From Streptomyces daqingensis (GTDB lineage: Bacteria > Actinomycetota > Actinomycetes > Streptomycetales > Streptomycetaceae): 64,000 nt of DNA. Position numbers and translations under genes: made by a program. Of this stretch, positions 43,619 to 51,179 are shown piece after piece (the stretch's first letter is position 1; each line of letters starts with the position of its first letter). The stretch spans positions 38,263 through 102,262 of the forward strand of contig NZ_BMMP01000019.1 of assembly GCF_014645895.1 (NCBI RefSeq), in the 5' to 3' direction. The notes beneath the pieces are model-generated. The model made no database searches, was not told the origin of the DNA, and worked only from the letters and a program-made list of their open reading frames with translations.

Positions 43619-45277
43619 TTGCAGCAGAACGGACGGCCACGGCGAAGCTCGAATTTCAACCTGGGGGCAGAGCAGGCGGAAGCGGATACCTTGCTGCGTT
43701 CGGCGTTTTACCAGTCGGACGATTATCTAACTGTGGCGGATCAAGAAGACTCCCGCTGTTTCTTAATTGCCCGCACAGGCAGTGGCAAATCTGCGCTCTT
43801 GCAGCAACTGCAAGAGCAAAACCCCGAACACGTCGTCAGGGTTGTTCCAGAAGACTTATCGCTCACCTACATAACAAATTTAGATGTCATGCGATTCTTG
43901 GATGAGTTGGATGTGCACTTAGATCCGCTTTTTATCGCCCTGTGGAAGCATGTGCTGCTGGTGGAATTAATTCGCCATCGATACAAGGTTGATTCATACG
44001 AGGCAAAAGTCAACTTCCTCACCACGTTAAGGGAGAAAATCAAGCGCGACCCTGCAAAGCGAGCTGCGTTGGATTACCTGGAGGACTTCCAGGATAGGTT
44101 CTGGGTTGAGGCCGATCAAAGAGTCAGGGAGATAACAGAGAAATTCGAAGAGAAGATCACTACGGAAGCCAAGAGCAAGATTGGGTTTTCGTCAAATACT
44201 GTGGCCAGCGTTGGCGCAGATTCGGGTGACACGTATAGCTCTGAAGTTCGCTCAGAATGGGCTGGCCGCTTTCAGCGCATTGTGAATGAGCAACAGATGG
44301 CTCGTCTCAATAAGATGTTGAAGGTGTTGGATGAGGATATCCTCGACAGTCGACAGCATTTCACGTATGTAGTGATCGATGACCTTGATCGAGATTGGGT
44401 CGATGGGAGGCTGGCTAATGCACTGATCAGGTGCCTTTTCCGTGCGGTGCTGGATCTGCAGAGAGTAGAAAATCTCAAGGTGATAGTTGCCTTGCGTACC
44501 AACATTTTCGAGCACCTCGATTTTGGCCATCGTTCTGGCGGACAAGAGGAGAAATTTCGTTCGCTCGTACTCCGCATGCGCTGGACAAAGGTAGAATTAG
44601 AAGAGCTGGTTAGTGAGCGCCTTCGCGTGTCATCTGCGCGACATGGGCAACAGATCAACTCGGTCAATAGACTCCTTCCCCGAAGCGACAGGGTGGCAGG
44701 AGACGCCTTTGACTACATGATCGACAGGACTTTGATGCGCCCAAGGGACATCATTGCCTTCTTGAATGAAACTCTTGCAGCTTCCTCCGGAGTCGAACGG
44801 TTGACGTGGGAGGACGTCTACACTGCTGAGGACACGTATTCGCCGAAGCGTCTGCTTGCACTGCGTGATGAATGGAAGAATTCCTACCCCGATATTGACC
44901 GGGTTTTCAGCCTATTCAGCGGGGTGACCCTGCCCATGACCCGGGAGCAATACACGCGGCGACTTGACGACGCTGCCTTACTAACACCGGACCCTGCTTT
45001 TCGTGGATCAAGATGGCTAGACCGGATGATGAGCGCTGTCTGGGACTCTCGCCCACAGAGTTGGATCGATTGGTATGGGCCGATTACATCGATGTTATAC
45101 AACATCGGTTTCATCGGATGTCTATCGCATAGGTTAGGAAAATTCTGTTACGCACATTCGTCACCCGATTTTGCTGATCGTGCGAGTAATCTAGAAAGGG
45201 CGACGCATTTCACTCTCCATCCTGCGTTCCATGCAGGGGTGGATGCCCGCTGGGATGAGTCTTGGCGTCAGCGCTGA
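43619..45277 (+). CDS. Sll1717-type P-loop ATPase
   Basis: A 552-aa P-loop ATPase. Walker A ARTGSGKS is at 51-58 and Walker B VVIDDLD at 251-257; a RTNIF sensor-like segment follows. The layout suits the Sll1717-family of STAND-like ATPases seen in defence islands. TTG 43619 is preferred, with GAGGGGAG 5 nt upstream. Codon usage is clearly AT-richer than all neighbours (many codons ending A or T), so the gene is a recent import from a lower-GC host. A strong terminator follows at 45325. Confidence 0.8.
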   Translation: MQQNGRPRRSSNFNLGAEQAEADTLLRSAFYQSDDYLTVADQEDSRCFLIARTGSGKSALLQQLQEQNPEHVVRVVPEDLSLTYITNLDVMRFLDELDVHLDPLFIALWKHVLLVELIRHRYKVDSYEAKVNFLTTLREKIKRDPAKRAALDYLEDFQDRFWVEADQRVREITEKFEEKITTEAKSKIGFSSNTVASVGADSGDTYSSEVRSEWAGRFQRIVNEQQMARLNKMLKVLDEDILDSRQHFTYVVIDDLDRDWVDGRLANALIRCLFRAVLDLQRVENLKVIVALRTNIFEHLDFGHRSGGQEEKFRSLVLRMRWTKVELEELVSERLRVSSARHGQQINSVNRLLPRSDRVAGDAFDYMIDRTLMRPRDIIAFLNETLAASSGVERLTWEDVYTAEDTYSPKRLLALRDEWKNSYPDIDRVFSLFSGVTLPMTREQYTRRLDDAALLTPDPAFRGSRWLDRMMSAVWDSRPQSWIDWYGPITSMLYNIGFIGCLSHRLGKFCYAHSSPDFADRASNLERATHFTLHPAFHAGVDARWDESWRQR

Positions 45278-45324
45278 GATGTCGAAGAAGTGATGCGCCA
45301 GTTCTCCGGCCTGCGGACGGACGA

Positions 45325-45363
45325 GAGGCCAACAGCCTGACCTGCGAGTTGGCTGTTGGCCTC
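45325..45363 (+). terminator. Strong hairpin terminator
   Basis: Thirteen-bp perfect arms GAGGCCAACAGCC (45325-45337) and GGCTGTTGGCCTC (45351-45363), loop of 13 nt, about 50 bp after the ATPase stop. Confidence 0.85.
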
Positions 45364-45720
45364 TGTCGTCGTCTGTCACCGTTGGGCTCCCTCGCACGGC
45401 CCCACGACGGCCCGAACCTCACTTGCCGGCCTCTCGTTGGGAACATGGGCACGACGGTCGCTGAGGTCATCTCGGCTGGCCCACAGGTTGCGTCGAGCCA
45501 TCTCCGTCCTGCTGCGGTCGCCGTGGTTGCTGTACTTCGCTGCTGTACAGCAACCACGGTGCGGGGAGCACCGCTTAGGAGCGAGGCAGGGCACCGTTGT
45601 TGTGACCTGCACGTCTGCTACCTGGGCCGTAGCTCGATCCGTGCCCGCTGTGCGCCCTGATTCCCCGTGGTTCCCCCTCTGTTCTGGCACGGGTGTGGCA
45701 CGACCTGCGCTGCTGGCATG
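45364..45720. other. No gene recognised
   Basis: Between the terminator and the small membrane-protein gene, no frame has consistent codon bias or a supported start. Confidence 0.5.
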
Positions 45721-45852
45721 TCACTTGAGAGCTGTGATTAGTGCGCCGATCCCCGCTAGCAGAGTTCCCGCTCCCGTCAACAGAGATGCCCAAGCGACTT
45801 TGCGGCTTTGTTGCCCTCCGCTAGGCTCAACACCGGTGGGAGTGTCAGACAT
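45721..45852 (-). CDS. Small single-helix membrane protein
   Basis: A 43-aa protein from ATG 45852 with GGAAGGA 5 nt upstream. After a polar start (SDTPTGVEPSG) it has one hydrophobic helix (about 21-42) and stops at once. Small anchored peptides of this type occur on Streptomyces elements; toxin or transfer roles are both possible. The strong ribosome site is the main evidence. Confidence 0.55.
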   Translation of the reverse strand: MSDTPTGVEPSGGQQSRKVAWASLLTGAGTLLAGIGALITALK

Positions 45853-46197
45853 GCCATTCCTTCCCTGCGCGCCTCTACTGAGGTTCGTTTTGGCCCCGTC
45901 CCAGTCTGGCGAGACACGGTGGACGGGGCCTTCCCTTGACAAGGGAACGTACTGCACCTTTGACCTGCCGCGATCTCTGACGGATTTCATTCAGCTGGCG
46001 TGAGCCGCTTAGTTGACGCCATTCGTCAACCGGCTCTGAAGTCGGAATGTTGCATATAGGCAACATGGCAATTCAGGCAAAGCAATGCAAAGTCACCCTC
46101 GCAGAGCACGGGTAAAGGTGGCTGAAAATCATCCGTGCCCGCAGCACGCACCTAGGTCGGTGGAGCGGCTTTGGGCTGGAGCTGCCTTGGGGCGAGA

Positions 46198-46275
46198 GAT
46201 CAGGGGCTCGTAAGCTTTCCGCGACTCGGGCAGTCTCCTGACCTGCCCGCAATAGCCCGAAGTGAGCCCCTGATC
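46198..46275. repeat. Nested inverted repeats (possible origin or RNA structure)
   Basis: An outer 12-bp perfect inverted repeat, GATCAGGGGCTC (46198-46209) with GAGCCCCTGATC (46264-46275), encloses an inner one, CGGGCAG (46227-46233) with CTGCCCG (46243-46249). The 78-bp figure lies in a ~550-bp region without a firm gene, upstream of the transfer module. It could be a terminator, an sRNA, or a strand-initiation or transfer site. Position alone does not decide. Confidence 0.5.
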
Positions 46276-46400
46276 TTCGAGGCTCGCCCTAAGGTGGCTG
46301 CCTAAAGCCGCGGAACCGACCGACCCCGCCGGCACCCTTCCCCTCTTCCGGGTCGCATCCGCGCGTGGTCCCGGCGGCCGGGCCGGAGCGGGGCGGAGAC

Positions 46401-46541
46401 ATGAGCGTCGGCCCGGCGGCGAGCCGGGCCGCGCGGCGAGCGGAGCGAGCCCTTGAGGAAGTGAAGAAGAGTTTCGACAAGCTGGGCCGTCAGTCCGGGA
46501 CTGCGGCGAGTTGGCGCGGCGTTGTGGCAGTGATCCGGTAA
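46401..46541 (+). CDS. Possible 46-aa helical protein (speculative)
   Basis: ATG 46401 has CGGAG 2-3 nt upstream. The product would be 46 aa, Ala/Arg/Glu-rich and helical (…ERALEEVKKSFDKLG…). It is antisense to the GntR gene's last 52 bases. Short length and the overlap make this uncertain. Confidence 0.28.
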   Translation: MSVGPAASRAARRAERALEEVKKSFDKLGRQSGTAASWRGVVAVIR

Positions 46542-47266
46542 GCCGCCTGCGCGAGGTTGCCGTTGGTTCGGAGTTCTTCGAGGAGCAGTGGGCGGTTCTC
46601 GCGGCCGTAGGTGATGCGCGTGGTGTGCAGCACCGGGGTTGCGTCGGGGAGCTGCAGGGCTGCGCGCTCGTCGGGGAGAGGCATCCGTGCGCTCGCCCTC
46701 TCTGACCAGGCGAGTTCGTGACCGGACTCCGCGAGGATCGCGTAGGCGCGTGCGGGGTCGGTGTCCGGGCTCTCGGCAAGCTCGGTGTTCTCGGCGGTCG
46801 CGAAGGGGATCAGGATCCGATGTGCGAGGCGCACGCCGGCGCCCGTGATCTCCCAGAGGCGGTCGACGACGAACACCGCCTCTCCCTCATCCAGTTCGAG
46901 CAGTGGTGCGCTGGCGGAGTCCGTGTGGGATCGGGACACGCTGGGCTCTTCGAGGAGCTTCCAGGCTTCGAAGCCAGCGTAGAAGTTGCCCTTGCAGTCT
47001 CGCGTAACGGTGCGGTCGACCGTGATGCTCGAGACCGGTGCGCTGCGGACGAAGCTGCCCTTGCCATGGATGACTTCGATGAGTCCTTCCGCCCGTAGAG
47101 CAGCGATGGCATTGCGCACGGTCGGGCGGGAGACCTGGTAGCGGTCGATGAGTTGAGACTCGGACGGCAGCGGGGTGCCCGACGGGTATTCGCCGCCCGC
47201 AATGCCGTCGCGGATCGCCGCGGCGACCTGGCGGTAGAGCGCCCCAGGGCGCTGGATCTCTGCCAT
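46490..47266 (-). CDS. GntR-family regulator (HutC/KorSA type)
   Basis: A 258-aa protein with an N-terminal winged helix (about 8-75; SESQLIDRYQVSRPTVRNAI) and a C-terminal UTRA-type effector domain. It corresponds to the transfer repressors of Streptomyces elements such as KorSA of pSAM2. It is divergent from the transfer operon. A palindrome at 47395-47416 and a related half-site at 47344 lie between them and should be its operators. Confidence 0.9.
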   Translation of the reverse strand: MAEIQRPGALYRQVAAAIRDGIAGGEYPSGTPLPSESQLIDRYQVSRPTVRNAIAALRAEGLIEVIHGKGSFVRSAPVSSITVDRTVTRDCKGNFYAGFEAWKLLEEPSVSRSHTDSASAPLLELDEGEAVFVVDRLWEITGAGVRLAHRILIPFATAENTELAESPDTDPARAYAILAESGHELAWSERASARMPLPDERAALQLPDATPVLHTTRITYGRENRPLLLEELRTNGNLAQAAYRITATTPRQLAAVPD

Positions 47267-47342
47267 GGCAGATGCCTCTCTTCGGCTTGTGCGTACGGCC
47301 GGTCCGTTGAGTGCGGTCCCGAACCGCTACTCGTGAGCCTCA

Positions 47343-47416
47343 CGTCACTCGTCAGCATAAGTTGTTGCGCTCAGCCGTCAAGACGTGCATAGTCGTCACT
47401 CGTCAGTACGAGTGAC
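47343..47416. promoter_or_regulatory. Operator for GntR regulator: palindrome plus repeat
   Basis: GTCACTCGT (47395-47403), spacer CAGT, ACGAGTGAC (47408-47416) is a perfect 9-bp inverted repeat. CGTCACTCGTCAG also occurs at 47343-47355 as a second half-site in direct orientation. Both lie in the divergent promoter region of the GntR gene and the transfer operon. Confidence 0.75.
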
Positions 47417-47456
47417 GTCAGCCAATGACGTCTGATGGCCAGGGAGGCCAACAACC

Positions 47457-47804
47457 ATGCAGTCCATACCTGTGGACGTATCCCGGCTCGGCGTGCTCCG
47501 GTGCGCCGTCGCGCCGGAGAAGAAGCTCAGCAACTACGAGACTCAGGAGGTCAAGAAGGACCGAGACGGCAACACGGTCTACACCGTCGCGGTGATGGTG
47601 CGTCAGGACGGTCGGCGGGTTTCGGTGATCGAGGTCGCTGTATCTGGGGAGCCGAAGGGCGTCATTGAAGGTGCCGAGGTCCGGTTGACGGGCCTGGAAG
47701 CCTTCGCGTGGTCGATGGGGGACCGGCACGGCATCAGCTTCCGGGCATCTGCCATCACGCCGGTTCCGGCCTCGCCGGTCAGCGCGAAGGGCGGGGGCGT
47801 CTGA
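47457..47804 (+). CDS. SCO3933-family regulatory protein
   Basis: A 115-aa protein with MQSIPVDVSRLG at the N-terminus and a beta-rich body (VAVSGEPKGVIEGAEVRL, then GISFRASAITP), matching the small proteins next to the FtsK-like gene of S. coelicolor SLP1-type elements (SCO3933). Its exact role in transfer is unknown. The stop overlaps the translocase ATG (TGATG). First gene of the transfer operon. Confidence 0.85.
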   Translation: MQSIPVDVSRLGVLRCAVAPEKKLSNYETQEVKKDRDGNTVYTVAVMVRQDGRRVSVIEVAVSGEPKGVIEGAEVRLTGLEAFAWSMGDRHGISFRASAITPVPASPVSAKGGGV

Positions 47805-49111
47805 TGGAACGGCCCATCCTGCTTGCCTTCGCGCTGGCCCTACTGGCCTGGTTCCTCGTCCTCGGTGACCGGTTAAGGAGCCAGCGTCCGGACTGGCAAT
47901 GGTACTTGACCGGGTACCCGCGAACGCTTCTCAGGATCGTGTCCACCTGGCGCAAGGTGGCGCTGATCAACGACCTGAGCGTTTCCTACGGCAGTTCCCG
48001 GCGCGTCGTCGGGGACATGGCAGTCAAGGGGATGCCGCTTCGGCGACAGGCTCCTCGGATCACCTTCCCGCGTCCGGTACCCGGCGGCCTGGTGCTGAGG
48101 GCTCGGCTTCGTCCCGGACAGACTCCGGCACCGTTTCTGGAGGCTGCCGAGGCTCTGGCGCACGCCTGGCGCGTGTACGCCGTGCGCATCGTTGCTCCGG
48201 AGCGGGGAGAGGTCGTCATCAGCGTGACGGCCCGCGATCCCCTGGAGAAGCCCTTCATCTCTCCGTCTGGGGACGGGTGGGTGCTGCTCTCCGCTGTGGT
48301 CGGAGCGCTGGAGACCGGTGGAACCTGGGTCCTGGACTTCCGGCGCATCCCACACTGGCTCATCGTCGGCGCGACACGATCCGGCAAGTCCACGCTCCTG
48401 GCGCGGCTCGTCACGCAGCTCGCTCCGCAGCCTGTCGCCCTCGTCGGGATCGACTGCAAGGGCGGGATGGAGCTTGGGCTCTTCGGTGAACGCCTTGCGG
48501 CGCTGGCGACCTCCAGGAGCGAGGCGGTAACAGTGCTCGGCGGGCTCGTGACAGAGCTTCAAGAGCGAATGCACAACTGCCGTTTGGCAGCGGCCCGTTC
48601 CATCTGGGAACTGGACGAGGAAGAGCGTCCCGTCCCGGTGGTGGTGCTCGTCGACGAGCTGGCCGAGTTGTACCTGAGCAACGGTTCCAAGGAGGACAAG
48701 GCCGAGGCTGAGCAATGCTCGACCTACCTCCTGCGCTTGGCCCAACTCGGTGCCGCGCTGGGTGTCTACCTCGTCGTGGCCGGCCAGAGAGTCGGTTCGG
48801 ACCTGGGCCCCGGCGTGACTGCCCTTCGTGCTCAGCTCGGCGGCCGGATCTGCCACCGCGTGAATGACGGCGCGACCGCGGAGATGACCCTGGGGGACAT
48901 CCACAAGGATGCCGTCGTCGTGGCACAGAGCATCGAGGCGAGCGAACAGGGTGTCGCGGTCATGGCCTCTGACTCCGGTGGCTGGGTTCGAGGACGCTCG
49001 CACCTGACGACCCCTGCCGAAGCCAGGGACACGGCATCGCGCCATGCCGAAAGCGCCCCGGCGCTGCTGTGCCTCACGAAGGTGGCGGCAGCCAAGGGAG
49101 GTGCGGAATGA
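47804..49111 (+). CDS. FtsK/SpoIIIE-like DNA translocase (TraB/TraSA type)
   Basis: A 435-aa conjugation translocase. An N-terminal membrane helix (about 5-21) precedes the motor domain with Walker A GATRSGKS (179-186) and Walker B VVVLVDE (269-275). Double-stranded DNA transfer in mycelial Streptomyces mating depends on such a TraB hexamer. ATG 47804 overlaps the previous stop, and the stop overlaps the next ATG. The end lacks an obvious winged-helix extension longer than about 60 residues, so the clt-binding helix may be within the last 80 residues. Confidence 0.93.
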   Translation: MERPILLAFALALLAWFLVLGDRLRSQRPDWQWYLTGYPRTLLRIVSTWRKVALINDLSVSYGSSRRVVGDMAVKGMPLRRQAPRITFPRPVPGGLVLRARLRPGQTPAPFLEAAEALAHAWRVYAVRIVAPERGEVVISVTARDPLEKPFISPSGDGWVLLSAVVGALETGGTWVLDFRRIPHWLIVGATRSGKSTLLARLVTQLAPQPVALVGIDCKGGMELGLFGERLAALATSRSEAVTVLGGLVTELQERMHNCRLAAARSIWELDEEERPVPVVVLVDELAELYLSNGSKEDKAEAEQCSTYLLRLAQLGAALGVYLVVAGQRVGSDLGPGVTALRAQLGGRICHRVNDGATAEMTLGDIHKDAVVVAQSIEASEQGVAVMASDSGGWVRGRSHLTTPAEARDTASRHAESAPALLCLTKVAAAKGGAE

Positions 49112-49296
49112 GCACCGCCATGCCGCTCGTGGTGGTCCTCGGCATCATCACCGTCCTGCTTGTCCGCGGTCGCGATGTACGCGCCTGGGAAGCCGTGATC
49201 ATCGGCTTGTTCGGCTTCTACACAGCCATGACACCCATCGGCTGGGCCGTGGTCGGCCTCGTGAACTGGCTGCTCGGCGGCTTCATCGGTGACTGA
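49108..49296 (+). CDS. Small hydrophobic transfer/spread protein
   Basis: A 62-aa protein with two membrane helices (about 5-20 and 27-57). ATG 49108 overlaps the translocase stop (ATGA), with GGGAGGTG upstream. Its place and size fit the Spd intramycelial-spread proteins of Streptomyces elements. Confidence 0.75.
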   Translation: MSTAMPLVVVLGIITVLLVRGRDVRAWEAVIIGLFGFYTAMTPIGWAVVGLVNWLLGGFIGD

Positions 49297-49311
49297 GAGG
49301 GGGCCTGCCTG

Positions 49312-49425
49312 ATGCCGATGCGACGCGTGAGATGCCCCCACTGCAAGGGCGAAGGGAACCGCACCACATGGACCGGCCGACGCCGCCGGTGCCGAGTCTG
49401 CCGGGGAGCCGGAATGGTCCGCTGA
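49312..49425 (+). CDS. 37-aa zinc-knuckle-like protein
   Basis: ATG 49312 with GAGGGGGC upstream. Two CxxC units at C8/C11 (CPHCKGEG) and C27/C30 (CRVCRGAG) form a DnaJ-type CxxCxGxG pair, with basic linker residues. A tiny zinc-binding protein between the transfer and replication genes is common on such elements. Its role is unknown. Confidence 0.65.
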   Translation: MPMRRVRCPHCKGEGNRTTWTGRRRRCRVCRGAGMVR

Positions 49426-49599
49426 GCCCCGACAACCGCCATCAGAAAGGAGTGACCGCATGGACGCACCGCACCCAGCCTCATCCATCCGTCCCCTCGG
49501 GACTTCGCCCCGGGGGAGCTCCCAAGCCGCTTCGGCGGCCCACCCTGGAAGGGACCCACCACCATTCCCGCCGAGATCACCTCGGCCGACGGACGCGCC

Positions 49600-51009
49600 G
49601 TGCTGGAGCGTGCGGCGCGTCTTCGTCGGCTTCCCCCGATCGACCAAGAAGTCATAGGACTCGCTCAACACCCCTTGTTCGACGGGTGGTTGGCACAAGT
49701 CACCGCCACAGGCGGCTGCGCCCACCCCATACATCTGACCGGCTCCACCAGCACCCGTGACGCCTCCTCCGGAGAGTTGCTCCACCACTACGACACATCC
49801 GAGGAACTCGGGGAACGCCTCCTCGTCAGGTGCCGCAATCGACGCGACTCCGTATGCCCGCCCTGTTCGCGGCTCCACGCCGGCGACACGTTCCACCTCG
49901 TTAGCGCCGGCCTTCTCGGGGGCAAGTCGGTGCCGGAGGACGTACGGGATCACCCTCGGCTCTTCATCACGCTCACCGCGCCCGGGTTCGGCCCGGTGCA
50001 TCGGGTCAGTGACGGACGACCGTGCCGGCCCTGGCGGGCGACTGCGCTGTGCGAGCACGGGCGCGCCCGTGGCTGCCTTGACGTGCACGACTCCGCTGAC
50101 TCCGCCGTGGGACAGCCGCTCTGCAGGGACTGCTACGACTATCCGGCGCATGTCCTCTGGCACGCCAACGCCGGACGGCTGTGGAAGGCGTTCACCGACA
50201 ACCTCTACAACCACCTGGCCGCCAGGAGCGGGCGCACACGCAGCGGACTCCGTCGGGCGGTACGCCTCTCGTACGCCAAGGTCGCCGAGTATCAGCGGCG
50301 CGCGGCGGTTCATGTGCACGCCGTGCTCCGCGTCGATGGCCCCTCGGGTCCTGACGATCCGCCGCCGCTATGGCTTTCAGCAGGAGCGTTGAGGGAGTGC
50401 GTCGTCTCCGCGGCTGCTGCCGTCCGGCTCAAGACGGACTTCGCCCCTGCTTTGGGTGAGCACCAACTGCGCTGGGGCTCCCAGCTCGACGTCCGGCCGC
50501 TTCGGAGCTTCGACACGGCAGACGGGCTGACCGACGACGCCGTGGCCGCTTACGTGGCCAAGTACGTTACGAAGGGTGCCGCCGAGACTCATGCCGGTCT
50601 CGACCACCGCGTGACTAGCAGAGAAGACATCCTGTGTGCGTCTGTCTCCCCTCATGTCCGCCTGCTCATGTCGACATGCTGGCGTCTCGGAGGGTTGCCT
50701 GAGCTCAGCGAGCTGCGGCTGAGGGCATGGACGCACTCGCTCGGCTATCGGGGCCACATCCTCACCAAGTCCCGTGCGTACTCCACGACTTATGCCGCCC
50801 TACGTGAGGAACGAGCCCGTCACCAGCAGGGCGTGCTCGACAGCGGTGACAGTGACGAAGGCACCGTCACGGACTCGAGTTGGCGCTACGTCGGATCCGG
50901 GCACAGCCCTGGAGCCGCTCTCATTGCGGCTGGCATAGCCGCAGACCTCCAGCAGAACCGCGAGGTGGCGCGAGAAGCAGCGGCCGACGAACCGGGTGGC
51001 CGCCGTTGA
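49600..51009 (+). CDS. Rep replication initiator (RepSA-like, HUH type); N-terminus uncertain
   Basis: A 469-aa product from GTG 49600, with a CPPC pair (C86, C89), HVH at 238-240 (HUH metal motif) and YVAKYVTK at 318-325 (catalytic Tyr motif). It starts rolling-circle replication of the excised element, as in pSAM2. The start is doubtful: the frame stays open and GC3-biased back to 49456 with no start codon, whereas an ATG with an AAAGGAG site at 49460 lies in the neighbouring frame. A one-base shift near 49498 would join them. Either the gene begins at 49600, or there is a frameshift or sequence error. Confidence 0.83.
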   Translation: MLERAARLRRLPPIDQEVIGLAQHPLFDGWLAQVTATGGCAHPIHLTGSTSTRDASSGELLHHYDTSEELGERLLVRCRNRRDSVCPPCSRLHAGDTFHLVSAGLLGGKSVPEDVRDHPRLFITLTAPGFGPVHRVSDGRPCRPWRATALCEHGRARGCLDVHDSADSAVGQPLCRDCYDYPAHVLWHANAGRLWKAFTDNLYNHLAARSGRTRSGLRRAVRLSYAKVAEYQRRAAVHVHAVLRVDGPSGPDDPPPLWLSAGALRECVVSAAAAVRLKTDFAPALGEHQLRWGSQLDVRPLRSFDTADGLTDDAVAAYVAKYVTKGAAETHAGLDHRVTSREDILCASVSPHVRLLMSTCWRLGGLPELSELRLRAWTHSLGYRGHILTKSRAYSTTYAALREERARHQQGVLDSGDSDEGTVTDSSWRYVGSGHSPGAALIAAGIAADLQQNREVAREAAADEPGGRR

Positions 51010-51179
51010 CCGAACTTGATGAGACTGCGTCCGCCGCGTGGATATCGGCCATTCTCGACCGATGGGTTCCGCCGGAGGACTACGACGAACGCATGGCGGC
51101 AGTCGTGGATGGCTACCTCGCCGATCGAGGCGACGAACCTACCCGGTGGGTCCCTGAGGCTCATCGCCGATCGGCGTGA
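51006..51179 (+). CDS. Small acidic protein after rep
   Basis: TTG 51006 overlaps the rep stop (TTGA). The 57-aa product, with WISAILDRWVPPEDYDERM, is acidic and helical. Its 3' end overlaps the convergent integrase gene by 41 bp. Excisionases often sit here, but no such motif is clear. Confidence 0.5.
   Translation: MTELDETASAAWISAILDRWVPPEDYDERMAAVVDGYLADRGDEPTRWVPEAHRRSA

Noticed and set aside
43206..43640. Minus-strand open frame of 144 codons before the P-loop ATPase
   Set aside because: No ribosome site, mixed codon bias, and overlap with the ATPase start.
45210..45557. Minus-strand open frame over the terminator
   Set aside because: It runs through the 13-bp-arm hairpin and the ATPase 3' end and has no coding signature.
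46289..46480. Minus-strand open frame of 63 codons next to the GntR gene
   Set aside because: Arg/Ala-rich without a ribosome site; antisense to the possible 46-aa gene. Neither is certain, but this one has less support.
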